64,000 nt of DNA from Glaciecola amylolytica (GCA_003856375.1 CP034120.1:1674001-1738000); one strand, 5' to 3'. Shown: positions 50,379 to 59,440, counted from the first letter of the stretch. Notes: generated by a model from the letters alone, not told the origin. Numbers and translations are program-made.

Positions 50379-51086
50379 TTATTTGTCTACCAAATATTTC
50401 CAGTTTAAATGGAGACTTAAACCGTTTACATCCGGGTAAACGGTTCGGTTATTTACGCCAAACATAGATAGTTTTGTCAGTAAGTTTTTCTTTATTTCTT
50501 TCGGAATTTCAATTTCTGTTAAACTGCTTTTTATTAATGTGTTTTTCTCTAATGTCACAAACTTACCTGCGGTATTCGAAAATGAATGTGCTGTAAACCA
50601 GCCTGATTGAGCAATAATTCGTTCGTTATTTAAAGTTGGTCTCAAAATCTTTGTTCCTTTACATTTAAAAGGATTTTTATTTTTTGAAAGGTCAACTTGC
50701 ATATCACTATTACAGGAAAGTATATACAAATAAGAAGATTCATTTATTAATTTTTGATTTTGACAGGCGAACCAAAGTGCTATTAAAGGATTGCTTGTCC
50801 AGTCTAACAATCTTGTTCTGAGCCCATAATGCTGAGCATAAACTAACCATTCCCACTTTGAATCAAAATGCCTTGTTATCAATAAGGGAGATCTTCTTTT
50901 GAAGTCCTTGAGCATAGTTTGTTCAACTTCAGTCGTATCCTTTTCCGGATTATCTCTACAAATTGATGGTAGCAATGGTCTATTATTAGATTGTCCTCTA
51001 AAAAGATTTATCTCATAACCCAATAATTCGATCATTTCTATGTGATTCAAAAATCCTTCAAACGAATCTATTTTGTCTTTTTTCAC
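50379..51086 (-). CDS. FRG-domain protein
   Basis: A 235-residue protein. IDSFEGFLNHIEMIELLGYEINLFRGQSNNRPLLPSICRD has the FRGQ motif that names the FRG domain. The continuation LKDFKRRSPLLI...WEWLVYAQHYGLRTRLLDWTSNPLIALWFACQ is the family core (AQHYGxxTRLLDWT). The function of FRG domains is not settled; they recur in accessory loci, some with phage-defence genes. The start codon is GTG (51084-51086, minus), and a near-consensus AAACTTTG lies just ahead of it. No partner gene typical of a defence system is next to it; GNAT genes follow. Confidence 0.82.
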   Translation of the reverse strand: MKKDKIDSFEGFLNHIEMIELLGYEINLFRGQSNNRPLLPSICRDNPEKDTTEVEQTMLKDFKRRSPLLITRHFDSKWEWLVYAQHYGLRTRLLDWTSNPLIALWFACQNQKLINESSYLYILSCNSDMQVDLSKNKNPFKCKGTKILRPTLNNERIIAQSGWFTAHSFSNTAGKFVTLEKNTLIKSSLTEIEIPKEIKKNLLTKLSMFGVNNRTVYPDVNGLSLHLNWKYLVDK

Positions 51087-51127
51087 TAAGCAAAGTTTAG
51101 ATCAATAAAAAACCGTTCTTAAATTTA

Positions 51128-53143
51128 TCAATACAAAAAGCTGTTGTTTTTTCCGTAGTGAAGCATTTGCTCAATAAAGCCTTGCTTGTTCTCCAATTTG
51201 ATATCGGTAATTTTTCCTTTCGAATCCATAACCGGAACAAAAACAGGATATACAAATCCGTTGTATGGCGCGATATTCAATGGTTTTACACGCTTTAACA
51301 CCTCTGCATGTACTTTCGGATCTACTTTCACCCCGTAAGTTTCTACCAGATTTTTTCCTGCTTTGTAATCTCCTTCTGATTTGATGCGTTGAATTTCACG
51401 CAGCAATTCTCCGAAAAGTGTACGAAGCTTGTTGTAATCTTTGATATCGTAGTACGTTTTTCCGTTTCGGACAATCTTTTCAATGACTTTGTCTTTTTGA
51501 CCTTTTTCGAAAACCCATGCACTCACCAACTGACGGTTCTGCATATGTTCTTCCTCCAGGTTTTGCCCCAATTCCAAACGCTGCAATTGTGTCATCAAAC
51601 CATTTCGGATATAGCCGTCGTATTCTGCTTTTCCGACTTCCAACGATTCGATCAATCCCAGATCAACCATTTTCTGATCCATGATGTAGTACAAACCAAC
51701 TAAATCTGCGCGCGCTTCTTCCAGAGTAGATGCATAATTCAGAAGGGTTTCTGCCGGTTGGCCAACTCCCGGATTGATTTGTCCGCTGGCATGCCCGATT
51801 ACTTCATGCAATGCCGTATGCATTTTTCCGGCAAGAGCTCCGTATTTATTTGCCCGGTCGATTTCTTCCTGATCGTTTGCGAATTCTTCTGTCAATGCAG
51901 GACCTCCGGCTTTGTTATATGCTTCGATAATGTTTCCTAAAGAAACGGATTTGGAACCGTGAATTTCTCTGATCCAGTTGTTGTTCGGAAGGTTTACACC
52001 GATTGGAGTAGAAGGTGCAGCATCACCGGATTCGCTGGCTGCTTCAACCACTTTGTATGAAACTCCGACCACTTTCTTTTTCTTGTGTTCCGGAAGCAAG
52101 GGAGAATTATCTTCGAACCATTGTGCGTTTTTAGCAAGCAAGGACATTCTTTTGGATGCTTCGAAATCATTGATCTGAACAATGGATTCGTAACTGGCTC
52201 TTTTCCCCATTGCGTCACCGTAAACTTCAATGAATCCGTTGATATAATCGATGTCTCCTTTTGTTGCGGTAGACCACAATACGTTGTATTCATCCCACTT
52301 TTTCAGGCTTCCTGTTTTGTAGTATTCGATCAAGGTTTTCAAGGCTTTCGCTTGTTGGTCGTTCTCGGCAACTTTCACTGCTTTGCGCAGCCAGAAAATA
52401 ATCTGATCAATTGCCTGACCGTATTTTCCACCGCTTTTCCAAACTTCTTCCACTAATTTTCCGTTTTTCAGAATCAATGTTGAGTTCAGTCCCAATTCAA
52501 TTGGAGTGGGATCGTTCGGATCTGATTTTCCTTTGTAGAAATCCTCGACCATTTTCTGTGTCACACCTTCGCCATAGAAATTGTTTGCTGAAGCGACGAT
52601 CATATCCACATTCGGATCTTTTACTTTGCGTTTTTTCTCCAGATTCGGATTGAAAATCGCTTCCAATGCTTCAGGGCTCAGATTATGTTCCACCGATTTC
52701 ATCAGCTGGTTAAAATAACTCTTACCGAAAGTCGGTTTGATCTTATCCATGCTGTAATGGTGATGAATCCCGTTGGAGAAGAAAACCTGTTTACTCCAGG
52801 TATCGAACTTTTTCCAGTTAGCGGAGGTTTTATCACCTGTATATTTTTCATGAATGGCTTCAAGAGCTCTTCTGATTTCCAGGTTGAACCGGTTATTTTG
52901 GTCGTAATTGATATCTCTTCCCGCTAATCCTGCCTGAGCGAGATAATAAACCAATTCTTTTTGTTTCAGAGATAATTTGTTCCAGCTGGGAACTTCAAAA
53001 CGAAGAATCTGAATATCTGCAAAGCGTTCCACCGTGGTTTCTGCTGCAATGTTCTCGCCTGAATCAGTTGATTTTTCTTTGCTTCCGCAGGCTGCTGCGA
53101 TGGCTAACAAAGAGGAAAAAGCAATCATGTTGTGTAATTTCAT
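51128..53143 (-). CDS. Dipeptidyl peptidase III-like metallopeptidase (M49), lipoprotein
   Basis: A 671-residue protein with a lipoprotein-type leader (MIAFSSLLAIAAACGSKE; Cys near residue 19). The M49 zinc motif HEVIGH (near residue 446; HExxGH) and the third ligand in EEARADLVGLYYI (near 474) are present. The NNNWIREIHGSKSVSLGNIIEAYNKA segment before them is also a family mark. DPP III removes dipeptides from peptide N-termini; bacteroidotal forms are shorter than the human one and are exported. It is annotated in some databases by old unrelated names. No co-operonic partner is evident. Confidence 0.88.
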   Translation of the reverse strand: MKLHNMIAFSSLLAIAAACGSKEKSTDSGENIAAETTVERFADIQILRFEVPSWNKLSLKQKELVYYLAQAGLAGRDINYDQNNRFNLEIRRALEAIHEKYTGDKTSANWKKFDTWSKQVFFSNGIHHHYSMDKIKPTFGKSYFNQLMKSVEHNLSPEALEAIFNPNLEKKRKVKDPNVDMIVASANNFYGEGVTQKMVEDFYKGKSDPNDPTPIELGLNSTLILKNGKLVEEVWKSGGKYGQAIDQIIFWLRKAVKVAENDQQAKALKTLIEYYKTGSLKKWDEYNVLWSTATKGDIDYINGFIEVYGDAMGKRASYESIVQINDFEASKRMSLLAKNAQWFEDNSPLLPEHKKKKVVGVSYKVVEAASESGDAAPSTPIGVNLPNNNWIREIHGSKSVSLGNIIEAYNKAGGPALTEEFANDQEEIDRANKYGALAGKMHTALHEVIGHASGQINPGVGQPAETLLNYASTLEEARADLVGLYYIMDQKMVDLGLIESLEVGKAEYDGYIRNGLMTQLQRLELGQNLEEEHMQNRQLVSAWVFEKGQKDKVIEKIVRNGKTYYDIKDYNKLRTLFGELLREIQRIKSEGDYKAGKNLVETYGVKVDPKVHAEVLKRVKPLNIAPYNGFVYPVFVPVMDSKGKITDIKLENKQGFIEQMLHYGKNNSFLY

Positions 53144-53284
53144 ATCATCAATTATCTGTTTTGAAGATAACCAATTTATTTTGATTTGACTGCTTTTTCT
53201 GAATAGACAAAGGGAATTGAAAATTCAGAATTGAGAAGGTAAAAGTAAAAAGTAGACTGATGAGAGTCGAAGTAACTTTTCAAT

Positions 53285-53881
53285 TTAGTCGTGGGGTACA
53301 TAACACTCTCCGGCAACAATTGAAACGGGAATGGTGTTTTCTCTCGGAACAATGGGGCAGGAGTAACGATCCGAATAAGCGCAGTAAGGATGATAGGAAG
53401 TATTGAAATCCAATTTCACTGTTTTCGCTTTCTTTTTGAAATAACAATCGAGGTATTTCCCCGCGCCATAAGTCGAAAGCCCGGTTGTGCCGTCTTTAAA
53501 CGGAACGAAATAGTAATTTTTGTATTCCTTTTTCCCGGTCAGATCTAAATTTTGATACACGTTCAGTTTGCAAAGTGTATCATTCACTTTAAATGAAAGA
53601 AAACCGACTTTCCGATAATGAGCAGGACGATTTCCGGTTGTCGGCATCACAAATGCAGCGCCCACTTCTTTGGTGAATTCAGCGCTTACAATAAACGAAG
53701 TATTGATCGGGAAGTAGCAGATTTCCGGATGGATTTTCCGTTCCTCTTCGTTCAAGATTTGAGAAAGAAAGGCCTTTTCATGATTTTTGCGCTCTTTCGT
53801 TAAGCTATCGGCATAGGATTCCTGAGAAAATGCTGTTACTGTGCAGAAAAGGAATGCTGCAAAAAGAGTGAATTGTTTCAT
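53285..53881 (-). CDS. DUF1684 family exported protein
   Basis: A 198-residue protein with signal peptide MKQFTLFAAFLFCTVTAFSQ. The DUF1684 features are KERKNHEKAFL near the start, YRKVGFLSFKVNDTLCKLNVYQNL, YFVPFKDGTTGLSTYGAGKYLDC and the final LDFNTSYHPYCAYSDRYSCPIVPRENTIPVSIVAGE. Proteins of this family have unknown biochemistry. The ATG overlaps the yggS stop as ATGA, and it is the last gene of the serC operon. Confidence 0.88.
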   Translation of the reverse strand: MKQFTLFAAFLFCTVTAFSQESYADSLTKERKNHEKAFLSQILNEEERKIHPEICYFPINTSFIVSAEFTKEVGAAFVMPTTGNRPAHYRKVGFLSFKVNDTLCKLNVYQNLDLTGKKEYKNYYFVPFKDGTTGLSTYGAGKYLDCYFKKKAKTVKLDFNTSYHPYCAYSDRYSCPIVPRENTIPVSIVAGECYVPHD

Positions 53882-54540
53882 CTGTTTCCGAATAATGAGC
53901 TTCCAACCCGAATCATGGTACTTCCTTCTTCCAGTGCGATTTTATAATCTCCGCTCATTCCCATGGAAATGACCTTGAAATCGGGGTTGTATTTAAAATA
54001 GTTGCTTTTCAGAATCGCGAAATAATTGTGAAGATTCCGGAATTCATCACGGATTTGTTCTTCGTCTTCTACAAAACTTGCCATTCCCATCAATCCGTGA
54101 ATGGAAATATGATGCATTTCGACAAATTCCCTGCTTTGAAGAATTTCTTCCGCTTCCTCAAAGGAAAGCCCGAATTTACTTTCTTCCTGTGCAATGTGGA
54201 ATTGAAGCAAGCACGGAATGACCCGGCCTGCTTTTTCTCCTTGTTTATTAATTTCCTGCAGCAATTTGAAACTATCAACCGAATGAATCAGAGAAACAAA
54301 CGGAGCGATGTATTTCACTTTGTTGCTTTGTAAATGACCGATCAAATGCCACTGAATGTCTTTTGGAAGAACCTCCCATTTATCAACCATTTCCTGCACT
54401 TTGTTCTCTCCGAAAACGCGTTGTCCGGCATCGTAAGCTTCCTGTATCAAAGAAGCAGGTTTTGTTTTTGAAACGGCAACCAAAACGGCAGAACCGTCGA
54501 GTTCTTTCTCCAGAGTTTGAATTCGTTCAGCTAAAGACAT
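53878..54540 (-). CDS. YggS/PROSC-type PLP-binding protein
   Basis: A 220-residue TIM-barrel protein that keeps pyridoxal phosphate levels in balance. The motif LVAVSKTKPASLIQEAYDAGQRVFGENKVQEMVDK contains the PLP lysine (VSKTK) and GENKVQE. IQWHLIGHLQSNKVKYIAPFVSLIHSVDS, MHISIHGLMGMASF and ISMGMSGDYKIALEEGSTMIRVGSSLFG complete the family pattern. MSLAERIQTLEKEL (54540) is used; the longer reading overlaps the upstream gene. The start lies 1 nt after the DUF1015 stop. SerC also needs PLP, which may explain the shared operon. Confidence 0.93.
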   Translation of the reverse strand: MSLAERIQTLEKELDGSAVLVAVSKTKPASLIQEAYDAGQRVFGENKVQEMVDKWEVLPKDIQWHLIGHLQSNKVKYIAPFVSLIHSVDSFKLLQEINKQGEKAGRVIPCLLQFHIAQEESKFGLSFEEAEEILQSREFVEMHHISIHGLMGMASFVEDEEQIRDEFRNLHNYFAILKSNYFKYNPDFKVISMGMSGDYKIALEEGSTMIRVGSSLFGNR

Positions 54541-54541
54541 C

Positions 54542-55777
54542 TTATTCGTTGATATTATAAATGGTGAGACCACTTCTCATTTTTGGTTCGACCCAGGTCG
54601 ACTTCGGAGGCATGATTCCTCCCTGATCTGCTACTTCTTTCACCTCATCAACCGATACAGGGAAAAGCAGAAATCCGACTTTGAAATCGTCTTTCTTTAC
54701 CAGGTCAACCACTTTCTTCAGTTCTTTCGTTCCGGGAACAAAGTCAATGTCCTTGCTGGTTTTCAGATCCTCGATTCCTAAAATAGGAGTGAGGATGTAG
54801 TCCGTCAGGATTTGAGCGTCCAGTTGTTTGACAACATCTGTGGTTTGAGTGATGGCTTGTTTTGCTTTGAAAGAATAGGCAGATTTTCCCAGCAGGCAAA
54901 CAATTTCGTGCTGCTGTTCGGGTCTTCTGGCTTTCTTCAATTCCACAATATCGAAATATGGTTCACAAGCGCTTAAGAAACTCTTTGCAGATAAACCGTT
55001 TAAATGTCTGACCAAACGCTGGAATTCAAGAATTTCCAGTTTTTGTTCATCAATCAGATATGCCAGAAAGAAATCCTGATTCGGAAACTGAGCCTGTTTG
55101 TTCTTTTTGATGGTATCTTTTAAGCGGGCAGAAGATGCCGAACGATGATGTCCGTCGGCAATGTACAATTCTTTCAAGCCGGAATAGATCGAAATCAATT
55201 TCGGGTCTTTCGCTGCGGAAATGACCCATAATTCATGCCTGATTTTATCGGTTGTCGAAAATTCGTATTCCGGTCGCGCTTTGGTGATTTTCTCCAGATA
55301 CTTGTCCAGTTCAGGTAAATGCTTGTGAGCCAAAAGAACCGGCTCGGCATTAAATCCTGTAATGTTCAGGTAATTGGTGAACATGGATTCACGTGAGGTG
55401 ATCGTCGCTTCGTGCTTTTTGATCAGATCATTGCGGTATTCTTCAATGCTTACTCCGGCAATAACGCCTGTAAACTGATGCGTTCCTTTTGTCTGTCTGT
55501 AAACATAGAAGGAATCATCGGTGTCCTGAATCAGAATTCCTTCGTCGATGAAAGATTCGAACCGCGATTTGACCGCTTCAAAGCGTTCTACGGAATTGGC
55601 TTTGGAATGATGTTCCTTGTCGCCTTCCGGGTGAATGATATGAAGAAAGGTATAAGGATTTTCGTCCAGCTTTGCACGCAAAATGTGCTTGCGATAAGCC
55701 GCAAGTGGTCTCGTGGAAACCAATTGAGCTTTATCTCTTGTCGGACGAATAGCCTTAAAGGGGTGGATTATAGACAT
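54542..55777 (-). CDS. DUF1015 family protein
   Basis: A 411-residue protein. Family marks are the start HPFKAIRPTRDKAQLVSTRPL, VYRQTKGTHQFTGVIAGVSIEEY, IKKHEATITSRE, LYIADGHHRSASSARLKD (the DGHHR core) and the end LLFPVSVDEVKEVADQGGIMPPKSTWVEPKMRSGLTIY. DUF1015 proteins occur beside serA/serC in many bacteria, and some are called SerB-like because serB is often missing from such operons. No phosphatase motif is visible, so that role is unproven. It starts 13 nt after serA and ends 1 nt before yggS. Confidence 0.9.
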   Translation of the reverse strand: MSIIHPFKAIRPTRDKAQLVSTRPLAAYRKHILRAKLDENPYTFLHIIHPEGDKEHHSKANSVERFEAVKSRFESFIDEGILIQDTDDSFYVYRQTKGTHQFTGVIAGVSIEEYRNDLIKKHEATITSRESMFTNYLNITGFNAEPVLLAHKHLPELDKYLEKITKARPEYEFSTTDKIRHELWVISAAKDPKLISIYSGLKELYIADGHHRSASSARLKDTIKKNKQAQFPNQDFFLAYLIDEQKLEILEFQRLVRHLNGLSAKSFLSACEPYFDIVELKKARRPEQQHEIVCLLGKSAYSFKAKQAITQTTDVVKQLDAQILTDYILTPILGIEDLKTSKDIDFVPGTKELKKVVDLVKKDDFKVGFLLFPVSVDEVKEVADQGGIMPPKSTWVEPKMRSGLTIYNINE

Positions 55778-55789
55778 TCTTCGATACGA

Positions 55790-56755
55790 CTAAGCAGGAA
55801 CCTGAACTCCAAATTGTTTTACTATCAGATCAGCTAATTCCAAACCGATCCGATCCTGAGCTTCACCGGTTGCAGCACCGATATGCGGAGTTGTACCGAT
55901 TTTTTCATTATTCAATAAGTCTGCTCTTGGATTTGGTTCATTTTCGAAAACATCCAGACCTGCATAAGCAACTTTTCCTTCTGCAATAGCTTCCAATAAT
56001 GCGCTTTCGTCAATTACTCCGCCACGAGCTGCATTTACCAAGACAACTCCTTTTTTCATCAGGTCGAATTCTGCTTTTTTGATCACAGCAGTTCCGTCTG
56101 CTTGTTTCGGAATGTGTAATGAAACGAAATCTGCTTCTTTCAATGCTGCATGCAAATCATGAATCGATTGAATATTCACTTTGATTTCTCCGACACCGTG
56201 AATAGTCAACGGAATTTCTGCTGAAATATCGTGATTGTTTACTGCGATTACTTTCATTCCGCAACCCAAAGCATAGCTTGCCAAAGATTGACCGATACGT
56301 CCGAAACCTACAATTGCGATCGTTTTTCCACGCAACTCGATTCCTTTCGCATATTTTTTCTTCAATGCGGAAAAATCTCCTGTTTCCATTTGTTTGAAAG
56401 AGTCGTGCAAAGAACGCGCTCCTGCAAACAAATGTCCCATTACCAATTCTGCAACGGATTGCGAAGAAGATGCAGGAGTATTGATAACGGACAATCCTTT
56501 TTCCATTGCATAAGCAACGTCGATGTTATCCATTCCGACACCACCTCTTCCAAGGAGTTTCAATCCGGAACACGAATCAATCACGACTTGTCTGATGGTT
56601 GTAGCACTGCGAACCAATATGATCTCAACGTTGTTTGCATTGACATAATCGATCAGATCATCCTGTGCAACTTTATCTGTAATAACAGTGTAACCTGCTT
56701 TTTCGAGTGCAACTTTTCCTTCGTTTGAAATTCCGTCGTTTGCTAATATTTTCAT
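55790..56755 (-). CDS. serA: D-3-phosphoglycerate dehydrogenase
   Basis: This enzyme carries out the first step of serine synthesis. The 321-residue form lacks the C-terminal ACT domain of the long E. coli enzyme. Visible motifs are LVRSATTIRQVVIDSCSGLKLLGRGGVGMDNID, the Rossmann motif IVGFGRIGQSLASYAL near residue 148, DFVSLHIPKQADGTAVI, LVNAARGGVIDESALL (catalytic Arg region), and NEKIGTTPHIGAAT with the catalytic His. ATG shares one base with the serC stop (TAATG), so translation is coupled. With no ACT domain, direct feedback by serine is unlikely. Confidence 0.94.
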   Translation of the reverse strand: MKILANDGISNEGKVALEKAGYTVITDKVAQDDLIDYVNANNVEIILVRSATTIRQVVIDSCSGLKLLGRGGVGMDNIDVAYAMEKGLSVINTPASSSQSVAELVMGHLFAGARSLHDSFKQMETGDFSALKKKYAKGIELRGKTIAIVGFGRIGQSLASYALGCGMKVIAVNNHDISAEIPLTIHGVGEIKVNIQSIHDLHAALKEADFVSLHIPKQADGTAVIKKAEFDLMKKGVVLVNAARGGVIDESALLEAIAEGKVAYAGLDVFENEPNPRADLLNNEKIGTTPHIGAATGEAQDRIGLELADLIVKQFGVQVPA

Positions 56756-57825
56756 TATCCGTGTTTTTTAGAGAATTCGTTCATGACATCAACCAAAACC
56801 TGAACGCTGTCCAATTCCAGTGCGTTATACATAGATGCTCTGTAGCCGCCTACGCTTCTGTGTCCGTTTAATCCGATGATTCCGGCTGCTTTCCACGCTG
56901 CGTCAAATTCGTCTTTCAATGCATCGTTTGTCAATAAGAAGTTGACATTCATTTCTGAACGGTCTTCTGTTGCTGCAGTTCCCTGGAATAATGGATTTGA
57001 ATCGATTTCTCCGTATAGTAATTTTGCTTTTGCCTGATTTTTCAATGCCATTTTCGGAACACCTCCGTTTGCCAACAAGTCTCTTAAGTTCAACATGGCA
57101 ACATACACGGAAAATACCGGTGGCGTATTGTACATGGAATCTTTGTCTGCATGTTGTTTCAAATCCAAATAACTTGGCATGAACGGCGAAGTTGATTTTC
57201 CAAGCACATCTTTCTTAACGATGTATAATGTTGCTCCAGCAGGCCCTAAGTTCTTCTGAGCACCGGCATAAATCAAATCAAAATCAGAAACGTTGACTTC
57301 TTTTGAGAAAATATCCGAAGACATATCACAAACCAATGGAAGGTTTGTTTTCGGGAATTCTTTGAATTGTGTACCGAAGATGGTATTGTTGGATGTGAAG
57401 TGGATATAATCCGCATCTGCCGGGATTTGAAGGTTTTTAGGGATGTAGCTGAAGTTTTTGTCTTCTGAAGATGCAAATACATTCACGTCGATTCCTACTT
57501 TCTTTGCTTCTTTGATTGCACCTGAAGCCCAGGTTCCCGTATTGATGTATCCCGCTTTTTTTGTGGAACGCATCATATTCAATGCAGCAATTGTAAATCC
57601 TAAAGTTGCACCACCCTGTAAGTAAAGCACTTCGTAATCATCTGAAATATTCAATGCTTTTTTCACTAGATCACGAGCTTCCTGCATGACAGCCTCATAG
57701 TCTTTACTTCTATGAGAAACTTCCAGAATGGACAAACCATTAAAGTCCAATACTGCATCTGAAGCTTTTTTAAATACGTCTTGCGGAAGAATACATGGTC
57801 CTGCGCCAAAATTGTGTTTTTTCAT
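56755..57825 (-). CDS. serC: Phosphoserine aminotransferase
   Basis: The 356-residue PLP enzyme of serine synthesis. The N-terminus KKHNFGAGPCILPQDV is canonical (xNFxAGPxxLP). EVSHRSKDYEAVMQEA, LYLQGGATLGFTIAALNM and the PLP lysine in DLIYAGAQKNLGPAGATLYIV (near residue 190) follow, with NGHRSVGGYRASMYNALEL at the end. It is the first gene of the serC-serA-DUF1015-yggS-DUF1684 operon. The upstream 158 nt to the bTHX terminator hold a weak GAAATTTG-like box only. Confidence 0.96.
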   Translation of the reverse strand: MKKHNFGAGPCILPQDVFKKASDAVLDFNGLSILEVSHRSKDYEAVMQEARDLVKKALNISDDYEVLYLQGGATLGFTIAALNMMRSTKKAGYINTGTWASGAIKEAKKVGIDVNVFASSEDKNFSYIPKNLQIPADADYIHFTSNNTIFGTQFKEFPKTNLPLVCDMSSDIFSKEVNVSDFDLIYAGAQKNLGPAGATLYIVKKDVLGKSTSPFMPSYLDLKQHADKDSMYNTPPVFSVYVAMLNLRDLLANGGVPKMALKNQAKAKLLYGEIDSNPLFQGTAATEDRSEMNVNFLLTNDALKDEFDAAWKAAGIIGLNGHRSVGGYRASMYNALELDSVQVLVDVMNEFSKKHG

Positions 57826-57983
57826 TTGTCCGTTTTGTTACATTGTTTTTGTTTACTCGCCACTTGTAAATCTGTCAGCTTGTGAGCTGATTTATCGAAA
57901 GCAGTGCTTTTCCTTTTCCTGGAAGTCCACAAATTTCGAGATTTTTGAACTAAAAGAGAAGCATTTTTGTTTAAATTATTTCA

Positions 57984-58014
57984 CAAAAAAAGCCCCGCCA
58001 ACAGGCAGAGCTTT
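57984..58014 (-). terminator. Terminator of the bTHX gene
   Basis: A 10-bp stem AAGCCCCGCC/GGCAGAGCTT (two G-U pairs in RNA) with a tetraloop, followed by seven T on the minus strand. Confidence 0.85.
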
Positions 58015-58043
58015 TAATATGTTGAAGGATTCTTCATTTAAAA

Positions 58044-58274
58044 TTATTCTTCAGATTTTTTTGTTGGTTTAGCTGCAGGTTTTTTCGCGGCCGGTTTTTT
58101 CTCAGCTGCGGGTTTTGCTACTGTTTTTTTTACTGCTACTTTTTTCTCGCCAGCAGTTTCTTTTTTAGCAGCTGCAGGTTTTGCAGTCGTAGTTGCTTTT
58201 TTTCTTTTACGGGTATTACCATAGGATCCGTTTACACGTTTTCCTTTTGCCGTCTTGATATCACCTTTTCCCAT
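58044..58274 (-). CDS. 30S ribosomal protein bTHX with Lys/Ala/Pro-rich tail
   Basis: A 76-residue basic protein. Residues 1-27 (MGKGDIKTAKGKRVNGSYGNTRKRKK) are the whole bTHX (Thx) signature, a small peptide bound in the head of the 30S subunit. The remaining ~50 residues are AKPAAAKKETAGEKK-type repeats ending PTKKSEE, resembling histone H1-like tails. ATG 58274 fits the family; a longer reading adds 11 unrelated residues. A TATATTTG box (58309-58316) and a terminator make it monocistronic. The tail length is unusual for Thx, and it may bind nucleic acid elsewhere too. Confidence 0.85.
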   Translation of the reverse strand: MGKGDIKTAKGKRVNGSYGNTRKRKKATTTAKPAAAKKETAGEKKVAVKKTVAKPAAEKKPAAKKPAAKPTKKSEE

Positions 58275-58308
58275 AATAGTTTTCTGTTTTTTAGTTCGAA
58301 AAGTCATA

Positions 58309-58316
58309 CAAATATA
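58309..58316 (-). promoter_or_regulatory. -7 promoter box of the bTHX gene
   Basis: Perfect TATATTTG on the minus strand, about 35 nt before ATG 58274. Confidence 0.5.
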
Positions 58317-58408
58317 ACTTTCTCTGCGAGTTAGAAATCAAAAAAAATGTAAAAGTTTACTCTTCGATTCTCTTCCCTATGCTATTAAAGGAATAGACTA
58401 CGGATCAA

Positions 58409-59077
58409 CTATTTTGCCAATCGTTTTTCCAATTCTTTTCTCACGATGTCGCCATTTCGCATGTAACGCTGGCACCATTTGAGTTTCACATCAACCTGAT
58501 CTTCTTCGGAGAGCTTCCAGTTCTGATCGGATTCCACTAAACGTTGTCTCAATGCTTGTAAGGTAAGTGCTACGGAAACGGATACATTGAAACTTTCAGT
58601 AAACCCGACCATGGGAATGGATACTTTATAGTCTGCGATTTCACGGATTTCATCCGAAATTCCTTCCCATTCTGTCCCAAAAGAAAGAGCAAGTGGCTGA
58701 TCTAAGGGAACGTCGAAAATGGAAAGTTCCGCATCCGGAGTTAAAGCCGCAATTTTATATCCTTTGGATTTTAATTTGGAAACAGCGTCTAAAAGTGGGG
58801 CAGAGCCTTCGTTGTAGTTGTACAGATCGACCCATCTTCCCGCACCACGGGCAATATCCCGCTGTACTTTGTATTGATTTTTGCTTTCAACTACGTGAAG
58901 TTCCTGAATCCCGAAACAGTCGCAGCTTCTTAAAACGGCGCTGGCATTGTGTTCCTGATAGATTTCTTCCAGCAAAACAGTCAGATAACGCGTTCTTTTG
59001 GATGCAACCTGATCAAATAATTCACCCTTCACGGCAGGGATCAATTCGTAAAATGCCTGAAGCAATTCGTTTTTCAT
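58409..59077 (-). CDS. TrmH-family RNA 2'-O-methyltransferase
   Basis: A 222-residue SPOUT methyltransferase. SKRTRYLTVLLEEIYQEHNASAVLRSCDCFGIQELHVVES (motif 1 with N-ASAVLRS), LSFGTEWEGISDEI (motif 2, usually GxExxG) and VSIPMVGFTESFNVSVSVALTLQALRQRL (motif 3) form the deep-knot SAM site. The best match is TrmH, which methylates G18 of tRNA. The C-terminal segment EDQVDVKLKWCQRYMRNGDIVRKELEKRL is the TrmH-type extension. A promoter box ends 4 nt before the ATG. Confidence 0.9.
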   Translation of the reverse strand: MKNELLQAFYELIPAVKGELFDQVASKRTRYLTVLLEEIYQEHNASAVLRSCDCFGIQELHVVESKNQYKVQRDIARGAGRWVDLYNYNEGSAPLLDAVSKLKSKGYKIAALTPDAELSIFDVPLDQPLALSFGTEWEGISDEIREIADYKVSIPMVGFTESFNVSVSVALTLQALRQRLVESDQNWKLSEEDQVDVKLKWCQRYMRNGDIVRKELEKRLAK

Positions 59078-59081
59078 GCCG

Positions 59082-59089
59082 CAAAGCTA
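59082..59089 (-). promoter_or_regulatory. -7 promoter box 4 nt before the TrmH-like gene
   Basis: Perfect TAGCTTTG, then CGGC and ATG. No -33 TTG at the usual spacing. Confidence 0.45.
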
Positions 59090-59289
59090 GTGATTATTGC
59101 AAAAAGGTTTCGACTTTGAGAAATCATGAATCGGTGATGCCTGGATTTCACCATTGTATCAGGATTGAAAAAGGTCTTACAGGAATGTAGATGATGTGGA
59201 GTTTTGTTATGTTGAAGAGCAGGAAATGGTTTTTGTTGAATAATGAAATGTAAGTGATTTTATTATTTGATAATGAGTTTATTAGATGA

Positions 59290-59373
59290 TTTTATGTGAT
59301 GTTTTACTTGAATTCGGTTCGTAATATTGCGATATTGCAAAATCACGCCTGATCCTTTGAATCCTAACAATTC
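59290..59373 (-). repeat. 84-bp dispersed intergenic repeat, copy 2
   Basis: About 85% identical to 14494-14577 with a 28-nt exact core at 59316-59343. As with copy 1, it lies between two minus-strand genes, within a 561-nt gap (59078-59638). The rest of the gap holds only the terminator below. Confidence 0.8.
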
Positions 59374-59440
59374 AAATCTTCCTTAATCGTTATACTGGGC
59401 TTATATCGCATCACCCAATAGTTATAGGACAAACCAAACA

